Shown in pieces: positions 52,392-62,200 of a stretch of DNA of 64,000 bases. The notes beneath the pieces are model-generated. The model ran no database searches. It worked only from the letters and a program-made list of their open reading frames with translations, and was not told the DNA's origin. The position numbers and the translations under genes are program-made. Within the stretch, counting starts at the first letter, position 1, and every line of letters starts with the position of its first letter. Origin of the DNA: Mucilaginibacter saanensis (lineage in GTDB: Bacteria > Bacteroidota > Bacteroidia > Sphingobacteriales > Sphingobacteriaceae); NCBI RefSeq assembly GCF_014200575.1, contig NZ_JACHBZ010000007.1, positions 186,001-250,000 on the forward strand, written 5' to 3'.

Positions 52392-53363
52392 CTATTGTTG
52401 TTGCTGCTGTTGTTGCTGAACAATCTCCATATAGCGCTGGTAACTGTTTTTAGAAATTTCGGTTACGGGTTGCAGCGAAACGGTTTCATAAGTGGCTTTA
52501 TCATCATAATTACAGGAGTTTTCATCGTCTACCGTTACGGCCACTTCCAGTTTGTGCCCTGATGAGCCTTTGTACACACCCTTTACCGGGGAGCAATCAG
52601 AAAAATTACGACCTACAGCCAGGCGCACATGTGTTTCATTAGCTATACAGTTATTGGTAGGGTCAATACCCAACCAGCCATAATCAGGGATGTAGGCTTC
52701 GGCCCAGGCGTGTGTAGCTCCTTCGCCCCGCATTGAGCTGCTATGGGTACATATATAGCCGCTTACATAACGTGCCGGTATCTTTAATAGCCGCAGCATC
52801 ACCATTAAAATATGGGCGAAATCCTGGCAAACCCCGGCCTTTAATTTCCATACCTCATCAAGCGTGGTTTCAACCGTGGTAACGCCTTTAATGTATTCAA
52901 AGTTCAGGTATACATAGTTGCAAAAACGGAGGGCTATCTGGTAAGGGGTATCGTCGTTTAGTCTTTCTTTTTCTACTATGGTTTGCAGCTCGGGCAGGCC
53001 TTCAAAATATTCCTGCTTTAAAAAATCGATATAGGGTACCATGTATTGCAGGCGTTTGAGGTCCTCCCATTGCTGTTCCGGGAAAATATCATTTACCGGC
53101 AGCGGCCGTTGCCGGGTAATAACGTCAAGCCGGGAGTTAATGAGCATCACCGAGTGCTGTTCGCTGAAAGTGAAGCTGCCAACTTCGTTGCCATAATAAT
53201 CAATATGCGTATCAACAACGGGGTTGCCGGTTATGTGGAGCTCTTGTTTTACTACATCCTGGTACTCATCCTTTATCGGGAAAAGTATGATCTGGTTAGC
53301 GCTGTCGCGTACCAGTCCTTCGTAGGTGTATTTGGTTATATGTTGTATTTTAAATTCAGGCAT
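52392..53363 (-). CDS. Transglutaminase-like cysteine peptidase/transferase of the ATP-grasp cluster
   Basis: The 323-residue protein has the bacterial transglutaminase N-terminal domain (residues 1-90, beginning with FKIQHITKYTYEG) and a papain-like transglutaminase core. The catalytic Cys is in KAGVCQDFAHILMVMLR (near 175), the His in GATHAWAEAYIPDYG (near 216) and the Asp in GIDPTNN. It ends in eight consecutive Gln residues encoded by mixed CAA/CAG codons. It is the last gene of a three-gene run with alpha-E and ATP-grasp proteins; such sets were predicted to build or process peptides, but no product is known. Confidence 0.88.
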   Translation of the reverse strand: MPEFKIQHITKYTYEGLVRDSANQIILFPIKDEYQDVVKQELHITGNPVVDTHIDYYGNEVGSFTFSEQHSVMLINSRLDVITRQRPLPVNDIFPEQQWEDLKRLQYMVPYIDFLKQEYFEGLPELQTIVEKERLNDDTPYQIALRFCNYVYLNFEYIKGVTTVETTLDEVWKLKAGVCQDFAHILMVMLRLLKIPARYVSGYICTHSSSMRGEGATHAWAEAYIPDYGWLGIDPTNNCIANETHVRLAVGRNFSDCSPVKGVYKGSSGHKLEVAVTVDDENSCNYDDKATYETVSLQPVTEISKNSYQRYMEIVQQQQQQQQ

Positions 53364-53450
53364 GGCTTAATAAGTTTGATTTGATAATGGGTGCACCTGT
53401 ATTAAATCAGGATATCATCTTGGGTTACTTAGTTCATGTTCAAATTTTAA

Positions 53451-54386
53451 TTATGAATTTGCAAAATAGTACTCATTTAATGAGTTACCCACTCCATATA
53501 ATTCGTTCCTGATCTGTGTTAAAAACACATGCAGGCCCTCCTGTTTAATGCTTTTGACAGAACTGTACTTGATGCGGCTTTGCAGGCGCCCTATCTGAAA
53601 TGACATTTCGCGATAGGTATCTACGTTGGTATCATTCTTCAGCCTGTCAAAATAGCGCTGAATATTGTTTACCGCATAAATAACCGAACGCGGGAAATCA
53701 TTATTTAAAACCACCTGTTCCAGTATATTCTCGGCCTCAAAACCTTCGCGGTAAGTTTTCAGATACAATTCATAGCCGCCTAAGGAGAGCAGCAGGTGTT
53801 TCCAATAGGTAGTATCAGTAAGCAAGTCGGGATTTTCGCTTATCGAACTGAATTTGGTGTCCAGGATATCAACCGACTGTATGGCCCGCTCCAGGTATTT
53901 GCCAATATTCATAAAGCTGCGCCCTTCGCCACGCTCCATCGTGATCTCGACAGTGCCATAATATAGCATCACCTGTTTTATCAGGATGTCAAGCACGCCA
54001 ATAGGGTCCTCCCGTTGCAGGGAGCGGTCCAGGCGCGAATCTTTTACGGTATGGTAATATTCGTTAAGGCATTGCCACAGATCCTTGGTGATGTGTTCCT
54101 GTACGCCGCGGGCATTTTCGCGCGCCAGGGTAATAATGTTTAATATAGAATTTGGATTGTTTTTGCCCGTTACCATGTACTTTAAAACCGACCGGCTATC
54201 ATTATCAAGTTTATCGGCTTCGGCCTCGGCAACACCGGCAAATATCCTGATCACCGGTTCCCAGGTAAATTCCTGCACGGCGTCCTGCGATGATGCGTAG
54301 TTTATTTTGAGCATTCTCAGCATGCCGTCACTACGCTCAATATAACGGCTTAACCAATAAAAACTTGCTGCTACCCTGCTTAACAT
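53451..54386 (-). CDS. Alpha-E domain protein
   Basis: The 311-residue all-helical protein begins with the family signature MLSRVAASFYWLSRYIERSD and contains EYYHTVKDSR and a C-terminal FLTQIRNELYG segment. Alpha-E proteins occur beside circularly permuted ATP-grasp enzymes and transglutaminases and have no known catalytic role; they may act as partners. It lies between those two genes on the same strand, 87 bases upstream of the transglutaminase, and is separated from the ATP-grasp gene by a palindromic repeat. Confidence 0.88.
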   Translation of the reverse strand: MLSRVAASFYWLSRYIERSDGMLRMLKINYASSQDAVQEFTWEPVIRIFAGVAEAEADKLDNDSRSVLKYMVTGKNNPNSILNIITLARENARGVQEHITKDLWQCLNEYYHTVKDSRLDRSLQREDPIGVLDILIKQVMLYYGTVEITMERGEGRSFMNIGKYLERAIQSVDILDTKFSSISENPDLLTDTTYWKHLLLSLGGYELYLKTYREGFEAENILEQVVLNNDFPRSVIYAVNNIQRYFDRLKNDTNVDTYREMSFQIGRLQSRIKYSSVKSIKQEGLHVFLTQIRNELYGVGNSLNEYYFANS

Positions 54387-54389
54387 ATT

Positions 54390-54485
54390 AGCCCCCTATC
54401 CCCCTAACGGGGGAATTTTGATTTGTATATTTTAAATTTACATTAATGTATTGGATATTAATACCCCCTTTAGGGGGCGGGGGAC
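54390..54485. repeat. GC-rich palindromic repeat between ATP-grasp and alpha-E genes
   Basis: CCCCCTATCCCCCTAACGGG at 54393-54412 and CCCCCTTTAGGGGGCGGGGG at 54464-54483 form the two ends of a 96-base element; each also folds on itself (CCCCCTAACGGGGG and CCCCCTTTAGGGGG). It fills the whole 99-base gap between the two genes, which are likely in one transcript. Similar GC palindromes occur at 10670, 20486, 42778 and 49783. Confidence 0.7.
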
Positions 54486-55946
54486 TTAAGCCAGTACCCA
54501 CGTATCCTTACTGCCGCCACCCTGCGAGCTGTTTACTACCAGCGATCCTTCCTTAAGAGCTACCCTTGTTAAACCACCCGGTACTATCTCAATGCCATCC
54601 GGGCCGTATAAGGCATAGGGTCTAAGGTCGATGCGGCGTGGTTTTAAAGAACCCTGCATATAACATGGCGCCGACGAAAGACTAATAGTTGGCTGTGCAA
54701 TAAAGTTTCGCGGGTCCTTTAATATTTCTTTTTTATAATCGTCTATTTCCTGTTCAGATGCGGCGTGCCCCATCAACATACCGTAGCCGCCGCTGCCATT
54801 GGTTTTTTTAACCACCATTTTGTTGAGGTTTTTAAAAACATGCTCACGCTCGTCATGATTACCCAACTGGTGGGTGGGCACATTTTTGAGGATGGGTTCT
54901 TCGTTCAGATAATAGCGAATCATGTCGGGTACGTAAACATACACGGCCTTATCATCGGCAACGCCGGTGCCTATGGCGTTTACTATAGCTACATTGCCTT
55001 TGCGATAAGCACCCATAATGCCTGCTACGCCAAGCATGCTTGCCGGGTTAAATACCAGCGGATCAAGATACTCGTCATCAACACGGCGGTATATCACATC
55101 AACCTGCTGCAGGCCGGTGGTGGTTTTCATGTAAACCTTGTGGTTGTTTACCACCAGGTCGCGCCCCTCAACCAGCTCAACACCCATGAGGCGGGCCAGT
55201 GTAGTATGTTCAAAATAGGCCGAATTGTATATTCCCGGACTCAACAATACAATGGTTGGATTTGATATTTGCCTGGGCGATAGGGCCAGCAGGTTTTTAT
55301 ACAATATGGTAGGATACTCCGTTACACTGCGAACGCCGCATTGCGGCAGCAGATCAGGGAACAACCGCTTGGTGATCTCTCGGTTTTCAAGCATGTAGCT
55401 CACGCCAGACGGTGTGCGCAGGTTATCTTCCAGTACATAAAATGTGCCGTCCTCATCACGGATCAGGTCAATGCCTGATATATGTACGTAGATGTCATAA
55501 GGTACTTTTAACTGGTACATCTCGCGCAAAAAGTGCGGGCAGGAGTAAATAATATCAATAGGCACTATGCCGTCCTTTACAATAAACTGGTTGTGGTATA
55601 TATCCTTCAGAAAAAGATTTAGCGCGGTAAGCCGCTGCTTAATACCTTTCTCAACAAAGGCCCATTCGCTTGCGGTAATAATACGGGGGATAATATCAAA
55701 GGGAAATATCTTTTCAATACCCTCGCCACTGTTATAAACCGTAAAGGTAATCCCCTGGCTCATGAACAGGCTTTTGGCCAACTCTTCCTTTTTGTTCAGA
55801 TCGTCTGCCGATTCTTTTGAAATATATTCAATTACTTTACGATAATGGTCGCGAACATTGCTGTCAGCTCCATACATTTCGTCCCATACACCTCCAATTG
55901 GATTGTATTTGTTAAAATAAGCTGATTCCTCCATATAAAATTGCAA
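54486..55946 (-). CDS. Circularly permuted type 2 ATP-grasp protein
   Basis: The 486-residue protein opens with FNKYNPIGGVWDEMYG and contains the circularly permuted ATP-grasp signatures EDNLRTPSGVSYMLENR (near 172-188) and VKKTNGSGGYGMLMG (near 385). The C-terminal PRRIDLRPYALYG and the final serine-rich stretch (SLVVNSSQGGGSKDTWVLA) are typical of the family. ATP-grasp enzymes make amide or ester bonds via acyl phosphates; the substrate here is unknown. It is the first gene of the three-gene set with alpha-E and transglutaminase. The Anbu peptidase sometimes found with it is absent. Confidence 0.9.
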   Translation of the reverse strand: MQFYMEESAYFNKYNPIGGVWDEMYGADSNVRDHYRKVIEYISKESADDLNKKEELAKSLFMSQGITFTVYNSGEGIEKIFPFDIIPRIITASEWAFVEKGIKQRLTALNLFLKDIYHNQFIVKDGIVPIDIIYSCPHFLREMYQLKVPYDIYVHISGIDLIRDEDGTFYVLEDNLRTPSGVSYMLENREITKRLFPDLLPQCGVRSVTEYPTILYKNLLALSPRQISNPTIVLLSPGIYNSAYFEHTTLARLMGVELVEGRDLVVNNHKVYMKTTTGLQQVDVIYRRVDDEYLDPLVFNPASMLGVAGIMGAYRKGNVAIVNAIGTGVADDKAVYVYVPDMIRYYLNEEPILKNVPTHQLGNHDEREHVFKNLNKMVVKKTNGSGGYGMLMGHAASEQEIDDYKKEILKDPRNFIAQPTISLSSAPCYMQGSLKPRRIDLRPYALYGPDGIEIVPGGLTRVALKEGSLVVNSSQGGGSKDTWVLA

Positions 55947-56158
55947 AAATTAGAAATTTACCAATCAGTTATTTTTAAAAACTGTAATTTATAAAGTGTT
56001 TTTGATAAAAAGGCAAATTATTTTTAATTTTTTGTAATTATTTTAATTAAATCATTGTTTTTATATAATTTTTACTTGTTTGCATTGTTATTTATCTCGT
56101 TTTGTGTGAAATAAGTGTGATTTTAATTGTGAAAATTATACACTTATACAGGCATAAA

Positions 56159-56189
56159 AAAAGCGCAGACATATAATCCCTGCGCTTTT
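56159..56189 (-). terminator. Terminator of the HGSNAT-like gene
   Basis: On the minus strand AAAAGCGCAG (56189-56180) pairs with CTGCGCTTTT (56168-56159) and is followed by further T. It lies about 20 bases beyond the stop codon. The 262-base spacer up to the ATP-grasp gene is otherwise AT-rich with no other feature. Confidence 0.8.
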
Positions 56190-56208
56190 CTTGTAAAATA
56201 TGAACGTT

Positions 56209-57339
56209 TTAAACCCTTATGTAGATCTTTTTCCTATCGAGCGCCCAGCCTACCGACCAGCAAATGAGCATATAACTGATAGCAAACATCAATGATCCGA
56301 TGGCTCCCGGAGCTATTACCTGGTAAACGGAGCTGTTTATCCAGTCATAAAATGATGTGCCCTTTACAGTTGCCATATAAAAAAATATCACCAGGATTTC
56401 TGACAATACATAAATAGGCAGCGGGTTTTTACCCAATATGGTGAAAAATCTTGTCCAGTTCCATCTGTTCCAGCTGTTGATCTCCAACGCATATACCAGG
56501 AACGAAAGGATCACAAGGTCAAGCCCGGTAGTAACCAGCACAAATGAGCTTGTCCACAGCTTTTTATTGATCGGGAAAACCATGTTCCAGCTTACGGCTA
56601 AAAATATAAACAGGCAACCGGTAAGCAGCATTTTGGCAATGGTATCATACCCTTTACCTTTTTGCTGAATAAACTTGCCGGCATAATAGCCAATAACTAC
56701 GTTGACAATGGCTGGCAGCGTGCTTAAAATCCCTTCGGGATCAAAGGCTATTTTTTCGCCATGATACATGTGGCTATCGCCAAGTATATACTTATCCAGG
56801 AAAATACCTGCGTTGCCGGTTATGCTCAACGGATCGGAGGGGTCGCCAAAAACCAGCAGTAAAACCCAATAGCCAACCAAAAGTAATATGGATAAAATGA
56901 TAACCGATTGTTTTGACAGAAAATGGATCATGAGTGATGCAAAGCAATAACATAAGGCTATACGCTGTAAAACGCCCATGATACGGGTATCTGAAATAGG
57001 TGATAGGTGAATGTGCCCTCCGTTAAAATTAAAAAAGGGGAACCAATACATCAGATAGCCTATTAAAAAAATAAGTAAGGTGCGTTTAAATATTTTGCCT
57101 AAAACAGCGGAGTTGCCCATTTCCTGGTAACGTTTCATGGAAAAGCTCATGGCATTGCCCACCGCAAATAAAAATGAAGGGAAAACCAGGTCTGTGGGGG
57201 TAAAGCCATGCCAGGCAGCATGTTCAAGCGGCGAGAAAGCAGCAGCCCCGCTTCCGGGTGTATTTACAATGATCATAAAACAAATGGTCATGCCACGAAA
57301 TACATCCAGCGATAAAAATCGCGTTGATGATTTGTTCAT
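56209..57339 (-). CDS. HGSNAT-like (DUF1624/DUF5009) membrane acyltransferase
   Basis: The 376-residue protein has about ten transmembrane helices and starts RFLSLDVFRGMTICFMIIVN, the characteristic opening of the heparan-alpha-glucosaminide N-acetyltransferase-like family. The catalytic His region is in SPLEHAAWHGFTPTDLVFPS (near 38-57). In animals the family transfers acetyl groups from cytosolic acetyl-CoA onto terminal glucosamine across a membrane; the bacterial relatives often lie in glycan-use loci. It lies 116 bases downstream of susD on the same strand, beyond a terminator, so association with the Sus locus is plausible but not proven. Confidence 0.83.
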   Translation of the reverse strand: MNKSSTRFLSLDVFRGMTICFMIIVNTPGSGAAAFSPLEHAAWHGFTPTDLVFPSFLFAVGNAMSFSMKRYQEMGNSAVLGKIFKRTLLIFLIGYLMYWFPFFNFNGGHIHLSPISDTRIMGVLQRIALCYCFASLMIHFLSKQSVIILSILLLVGYWVLLLVFGDPSDPLSITGNAGIFLDKYILGDSHMYHGEKIAFDPEGILSTLPAIVNVVIGYYAGKFIQQKGKGYDTIAKMLLTGCLFIFLAVSWNMVFPINKKLWTSSFVLVTTGLDLVILSFLVYALEINSWNRWNWTRFFTILGKNPLPIYVLSEILVIFFYMATVKGTSFYDWINSSVYQVIAPGAIGSLMFAISYMLICWSVGWALDRKKIYIRV

Positions 57340-57406
57340 AAAGTTGGTTTAAATTGAAGGTTTAATGAGCTTGGCGCAGGGTTGCTAAGCAATAAGGTTA
57401 AAACAG

Positions 57407-57435
57407 ATACCGGAGGAATATTGCACCTCCGGTAT
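57407..57435 (-). terminator. Terminator after susD
   Basis: ATACCGGAGG at 57407-57416 and CCTCCGGTAT at 57426-57435 form a perfect ten-base stem with a nine-base loop, 20 bases past the susD stop. On the minus strand the stem is followed by CTGTTTTAA, only a weak T run. Confidence 0.7.
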
Positions 57436-57454
57436 GTTGATAGTTGAATTTTTA

Positions 57455-59233
57455 TTAATGGTAGCCCGGGTTTTGTTTAAGCAGCGGCGTACCGCCGCTT
57501 GCACTTAAGTCAATTTCTGTGAGGGGTATAGGATAGTATTCATTTTTACCTTTAATGAATTTTCCGCCTTTAACATCATTGGTTTGGGTGCTTTGGAAGG
57601 TGATATAAGCATTAAGCTCAGTATCGGCAATGCCCCAGCGTACCAGGTCAAAAAACCGGTGGCCTTCCATGGCTAATTCAATTTTGCGCTCAAAATAAAT
57701 AGCTTTAAGTGCAAATGCGCTGCTTACAAAAGCCCCCAACGGGTAAGGGCTTACTTTATAATTAGCTGCAGCCGTGGTAGTAAAGCCCGAAGTAGGTTTA
57801 TCATTGTTTTTGTAAGTATGTACCCAGCCGGTTGGATCGGCGGCACGGTTACGTACCATGTTAACGTAGTCTTCGGCTTTGGTTAAGTTACCAAGCTGTG
57901 TTTCAACCTCAGCGGCCATTAACAATACATCAGCATAGCGTATCAGGTTGTAGTTGATGCCCGAGCCCGGAGCCCATGAAGTGTTATCGCCATTGGTTAA
58001 CTGCTCGGCCTGGCCATAAACATTTTTAATAGGTGAATACGGTCCGCCGTATTGCTGATCCCTGATCCAGTCGGCACCTGGATGCAAGCCCCAATCCAGG
58101 TATGGTATACCGCGGCGACCAACAGTCCAGTCTAAACGCGGATCTACCGTTCCGGCGTCAGGAGTAAAATCTCCGTCAGGAGCAACGCCCATATCGGTTT
58201 TTAAAGCATGAGTATTATAATCATCAAGGTACGGAAGGCCAGTAGTTGAATTGGTACGGAAATGGTTGGCCAGATCAATAGATGGCTGATAAAATCCGCA
58301 GCAGCTAAATGGACTGCTGTTACCATACGGGAAATTCAGCATGTCGCCATTGTTGGCATTGGATGGGCCGTTAGGGTCAGTATTAGCAGCAGCCTGTACC
58401 GCAAAAACAGACTCAGCGCTGTTGTTGGTTGAGGACCTGAAGTTGTCATCAAAGTGGGTATTCAACGCATATTTTAAACCTGCTGCTGTTACCCCTTGTG
58501 CTATTACGGCATCAAATACAGCTTTTGCTTCTGGATATTTATGCTCGTACAAATAAGTTTTAGCCAGGTAAGCTCCAGCTGCCCATTTATTGGCACGGCC
58601 AACATTTGGTTGGGTATTTGGCAAATTGGTATAAGCATACAGAAAATCAGCTTCAATTTTTGGCCATACATCTGTATTGTTGGGTAGGTTAATTGCCTTG
58701 GTGGTTTCATCAAGATAGGGCACATTGTTGAACATTTTTTTAAGGTCAAAATAATAATGAGCCCTTAAAAACCTGGCCTGGGCCAGTATGCCGGTTTTTG
58801 CCGCATCGGTGATTGACGGAACCTTGTTGGTTATATTGATGGTATTATTAGTGCGTGAAATGCCTTCAAAGTCGGCACGCCATTTACTGTCAAAAAAGCC
58901 GTTGCTGGCATCAGGATTGTACTTCATGATGGGTTCAATAGGCTGCTGATCGCCGGCAATACTTCCTTTTGAGGCGTCGCCACCGGCCACACCGCCATAG
59001 ATCCAGTTATCGGGCGAGGCTTCCCATGCGCCGCCGCCGCCAATGGCTGCATCGCCGCCTTGTTGGCCATCTAATGCGGCATAAGCACCAACCAGCAGTT
59101 CGTTGGCTCCGGCTTCTGTTTCCAGAAACTGAGGTTCCAGAGCACCAGTGATAGGTTTATCTAATGATTTTTTACACGCGGCTACTGACAACCCGCTTAA
59201 TAGTATGATAGTGATATATTTCTTTGCTTTCAT
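57455..59233 (-). CDS. susD: SusD/RagB-family nutrient-binding lipoprotein
   Basis: I start at the ATG at 59233 (592 residues, MKAKKYITIILLSGLSVAAC), where a lipoprotein signal begins; the longer frame overlaps susC and lacks features. Cys20 is the lipidation site. The SusD fold is recognisable by the TPR-like N-terminal helices (ARFLRAHYYFDLKKMFNNVPY near 195), the middle NLIRYADVLLMAAEVETQLG near 424 and the C-terminal EGHRFFDLVRWG near 538. It sits on the outer membrane over the SusC barrel and captures oligosaccharides. It starts 22 bases after the susC stop. No glycoside hydrolase is in the window, so the glycan is unknown. Confidence 0.92.
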   Translation of the reverse strand: MKAKKYITIILLSGLSVAACKKSLDKPITGALEPQFLETEAGANELLVGAYAALDGQQGGDAAIGGGGAWEASPDNWIYGGVAGGDASKGSIAGDQQPIEPIMKYNPDASNGFFDSKWRADFEGISRTNNTINITNKVPSITDAAKTGILAQARFLRAHYYFDLKKMFNNVPYLDETTKAINLPNNTDVWPKIEADFLYAYTNLPNTQPNVGRANKWAAGAYLAKTYLYEHKYPEAKAVFDAVIAQGVTAAGLKYALNTHFDDNFRSSTNNSAESVFAVQAAANTDPNGPSNANNGDMLNFPYGNSSPFSCCGFYQPSIDLANHFRTNSTTGLPYLDDYNTHALKTDMGVAPDGDFTPDAGTVDPRLDWTVGRRGIPYLDWGLHPGADWIRDQQYGGPYSPIKNVYGQAEQLTNGDNTSWAPGSGINYNLIRYADVLLMAAEVETQLGNLTKAEDYVNMVRNRAADPTGWVHTYKNNDKPTSGFTTTAAANYKVSPYPLGAFVSSAFALKAIYFERKIELAMEGHRFFDLVRWGIADTELNAYITFQSTQTNDVKGGKFIKGKNEYYPIPLTEIDLSASGGTPLLKQNPGYH

Positions 59234-59255
59234 TGTAATACTTTTAAGATTGTTG

Positions 59256-62200
59256 TTATAATGAAAAATTAACTCCAAATAAAAATGTGCGCGGGCTTGC
59301 ATAACCACCTTCGTCAATACCGAAGTCGGTAGTTGTGCCATTAAGTTCCGGATCAACACCGCTGTAGCCGGTTAAGGTGAACAGGTTGGTTGCTGATACG
59401 TAAATTCTTAATTTTTGAATCCCGGCCTTTTTTAAACTGTTAATATTAAAAGTGTAGCCGATTTGGGCATTGCGTAAACGGACATAGGTGCCGCTTTCAA
59501 CAAAATAGGAGTTTGGCGTTGCGCCGCTGCTGGTTGATGCATCAAGCTCCTGTATAGGTGCGCTTGCATTCTGGTGAGATGGTGTCCAGGAATCGTTAAG
59601 AGCGGTGTAGCTTTTAGCTGTTCCGTAAGAAGCATAAAAATCTCTCCAGTATTTAACACTGTTCCATATTTTGTTGCCAAATGAGCCGTAAAGAAATATA
59701 CTGGCATCAAAGTTTTTATAATTTACACCCAGGTTTAAGCCGGCTGTAACTTTAGGGTTAGGGTTACCGATAAATGTACGGTCGGCATCATTAATAACGC
59801 CATCGCCGTTTACATCCTTATACCTGAAACGGCCCACCTTGGTGTCTGACTGATAAACAGCGTTGGGATCATTGGTTATTTTTTGTGCGCTTGCGTTGGC
59901 GGCGTCAATCTGGCCCTGGTTATTCCAGAAACCTACAATCTGGTATCCGTAAAACTCACCCAATGAGTGGCCAACCTGGCTGCGGGTTATAGGCTGATCA
60001 AAACGGCTTGTTGACGAACCCAGGAAGTAATCCCTGTCGTCAGATACTTTTAATATTTTGTTATTATAAGTAGTGATGGTACCGGTTGCGTTAAAGCTCA
60101 GGTCATTGCTGGCTTTAATGTTACCTGTTATTGACAGATCAAGACCATCGTTTTTCATTTTACCAACGTTTTGGTTAGGTACGGTTCCGTTACCGGCTGT
60201 ACCCAACTGTCTGGCGGCGTATAGCAGGTCCTCAATGTCTTTACGATAATAGTCAGCAGTTACTGATATCTTACCATCAAACAAGGTGGCATCAAAGCCA
60301 AAGTTGGAGTTAATGTCTTTTTCCCAAATAGCATTAGGGTTGGCAATCTGGTCCTGGTAAAAGCCCGGTGTAAGGTTAGCGGTACCATCTAATGGGTAGT
60401 ATGACTGGCCGATGTTGTTGTTAAAGGTTACATAAGCATCTTTTGAGCCCATATTGATCTGGTTACCCATGATACCGTAACCGCCGCGTAATTTTAAATC
60501 GGTGATCCATTTTACATCTTTCAAAAAGCTCTCCTGCGATATGCGCCAGCCTGCACTAAATGCAGGGAAGTACCCATAGCGTTGATTTACCGGGAACTTT
60601 GATGCACCATCACGACGAATAGTGGCGTTAAACAGGTACTTATCATTAAAAATGTAATCTAAACGGGCAAACTCAGAGAATAAAGAGTTGCTGCTCCTGC
60701 TGCTTGATGTATTTTTATTAGTTGTGCCTGTTGAAAGGTTAACATAATTAGGGTCAAAAGTATAAAAACCCTGTATGCTGCCGTTCAGGTCAGTTTCATA
60801 GTCAGCAACAGCTTCGGTACCTAATACTATATTCAGGTTATGCTTGCCGAATGTTTTCTGATAGGCAAGTGTATTGGTCCAGTTATAAGTATAGCTGGTT
60901 GATGAATTTTCGCTGTAGCTGTTGGTCTGCGAATTTTCAACGTTTTCATAAGTTGGATACGTGAAGTTGTGTCCGTTGCTATTCACAATATCCCCGCCAA
61001 AACTCGTACGGGCTGTGAGTCCTTTAGCAAGGTCGGCTTCGGCAAACACATTCCCCAGCAGGCGATAATTTATTAAACCACTTGTTTTGGTGCGGTTTTG
61101 TATAGCTACGGGGTTATTGGAATCGCCCAGTCCGGTACCATAGCTACCAGCATAGTTGCCAGCGATATCATAAACAGGTATAATAGGCTGCTCCCTTAAA
61201 GCCATGGCAATAACAGCATCCGGGTTGTTGGTGCTTATTTGGCCATGATTGGTATATGAGTTTCCGTTAAGGTCGCTACCTAACTGCGGCGTTTTGGCTA
61301 TTGAATAAGAAAGGTTTTCGCCTACCCTGATGTGTTTGGTGACGTTAAAACTGGTATTTGAGCGCAAGGTATACCTTTTAAGGTAAGTGTCAATTAACGT
61401 ACCCTGCTGATTAAAGTAGTTAAGGGAAAATAAGTAACTGGCTTGCTCGGTGCTGCCGCTTAATGATAAGTTTTGGCTGGTCATCGGCGCACTTTTAAAT
61501 ATTTCGTGATACCAATCTGTACCTGCTTTGTTTGCCTTTGTTATTCTGTAAAAGTTATTATAATCATCGGGCGAGGTATAGTTAGGGTTAACGTAATACT
61601 TTGACGGATCAACCGACGGGTCGCCTGCTTTGGCACCGGCCGGGGTTATATAATCGGGCAGTGTATAAGTTGAATTTGCACCGGTAGGGTTATACAGCGG
61701 GTCCTGGAAATCGGTTATGCCGGAGTTTTTTTGTGCCGTCATTTTCAGGTTGGCCATTTGCTGCGGTGTTATGGTATGCCAAACATTACCGCCTTTTGGT
61801 AACTGTGAGCCATAGTAGGCGTCATATTGTATGCTTACTTTGCCCTTGCCTTTTTTGGTAGTAATAATGATAACTCCGTTGGCTGCCCTTGATCCGTATA
61901 TGGATGCCGAGCTGGCATCTTTTAATACCTGAAAGGTTTCCACGTCATTAGTATTCAGGGTACTTACGTCATAGGTTTCTACCCCGTCAACCACATACAG
62001 TGGTGTGTTGTTCCCAAAGGTGTTAAACCCGCGGATGTGTACCTGCGGCTCTTCGCCCGGCTGTCCCGATCCTGTAACGGTAACACCAGAGGCCTGGCCT
62101 TGCAGCTGGCTGTTTACTGATGATGATGCCTGTTTGTTAAGGTCCTTCACGTTTACAACCGATACGGCACCGGTAAGGTCCTTTTTCTTTTGCGTAGCAT

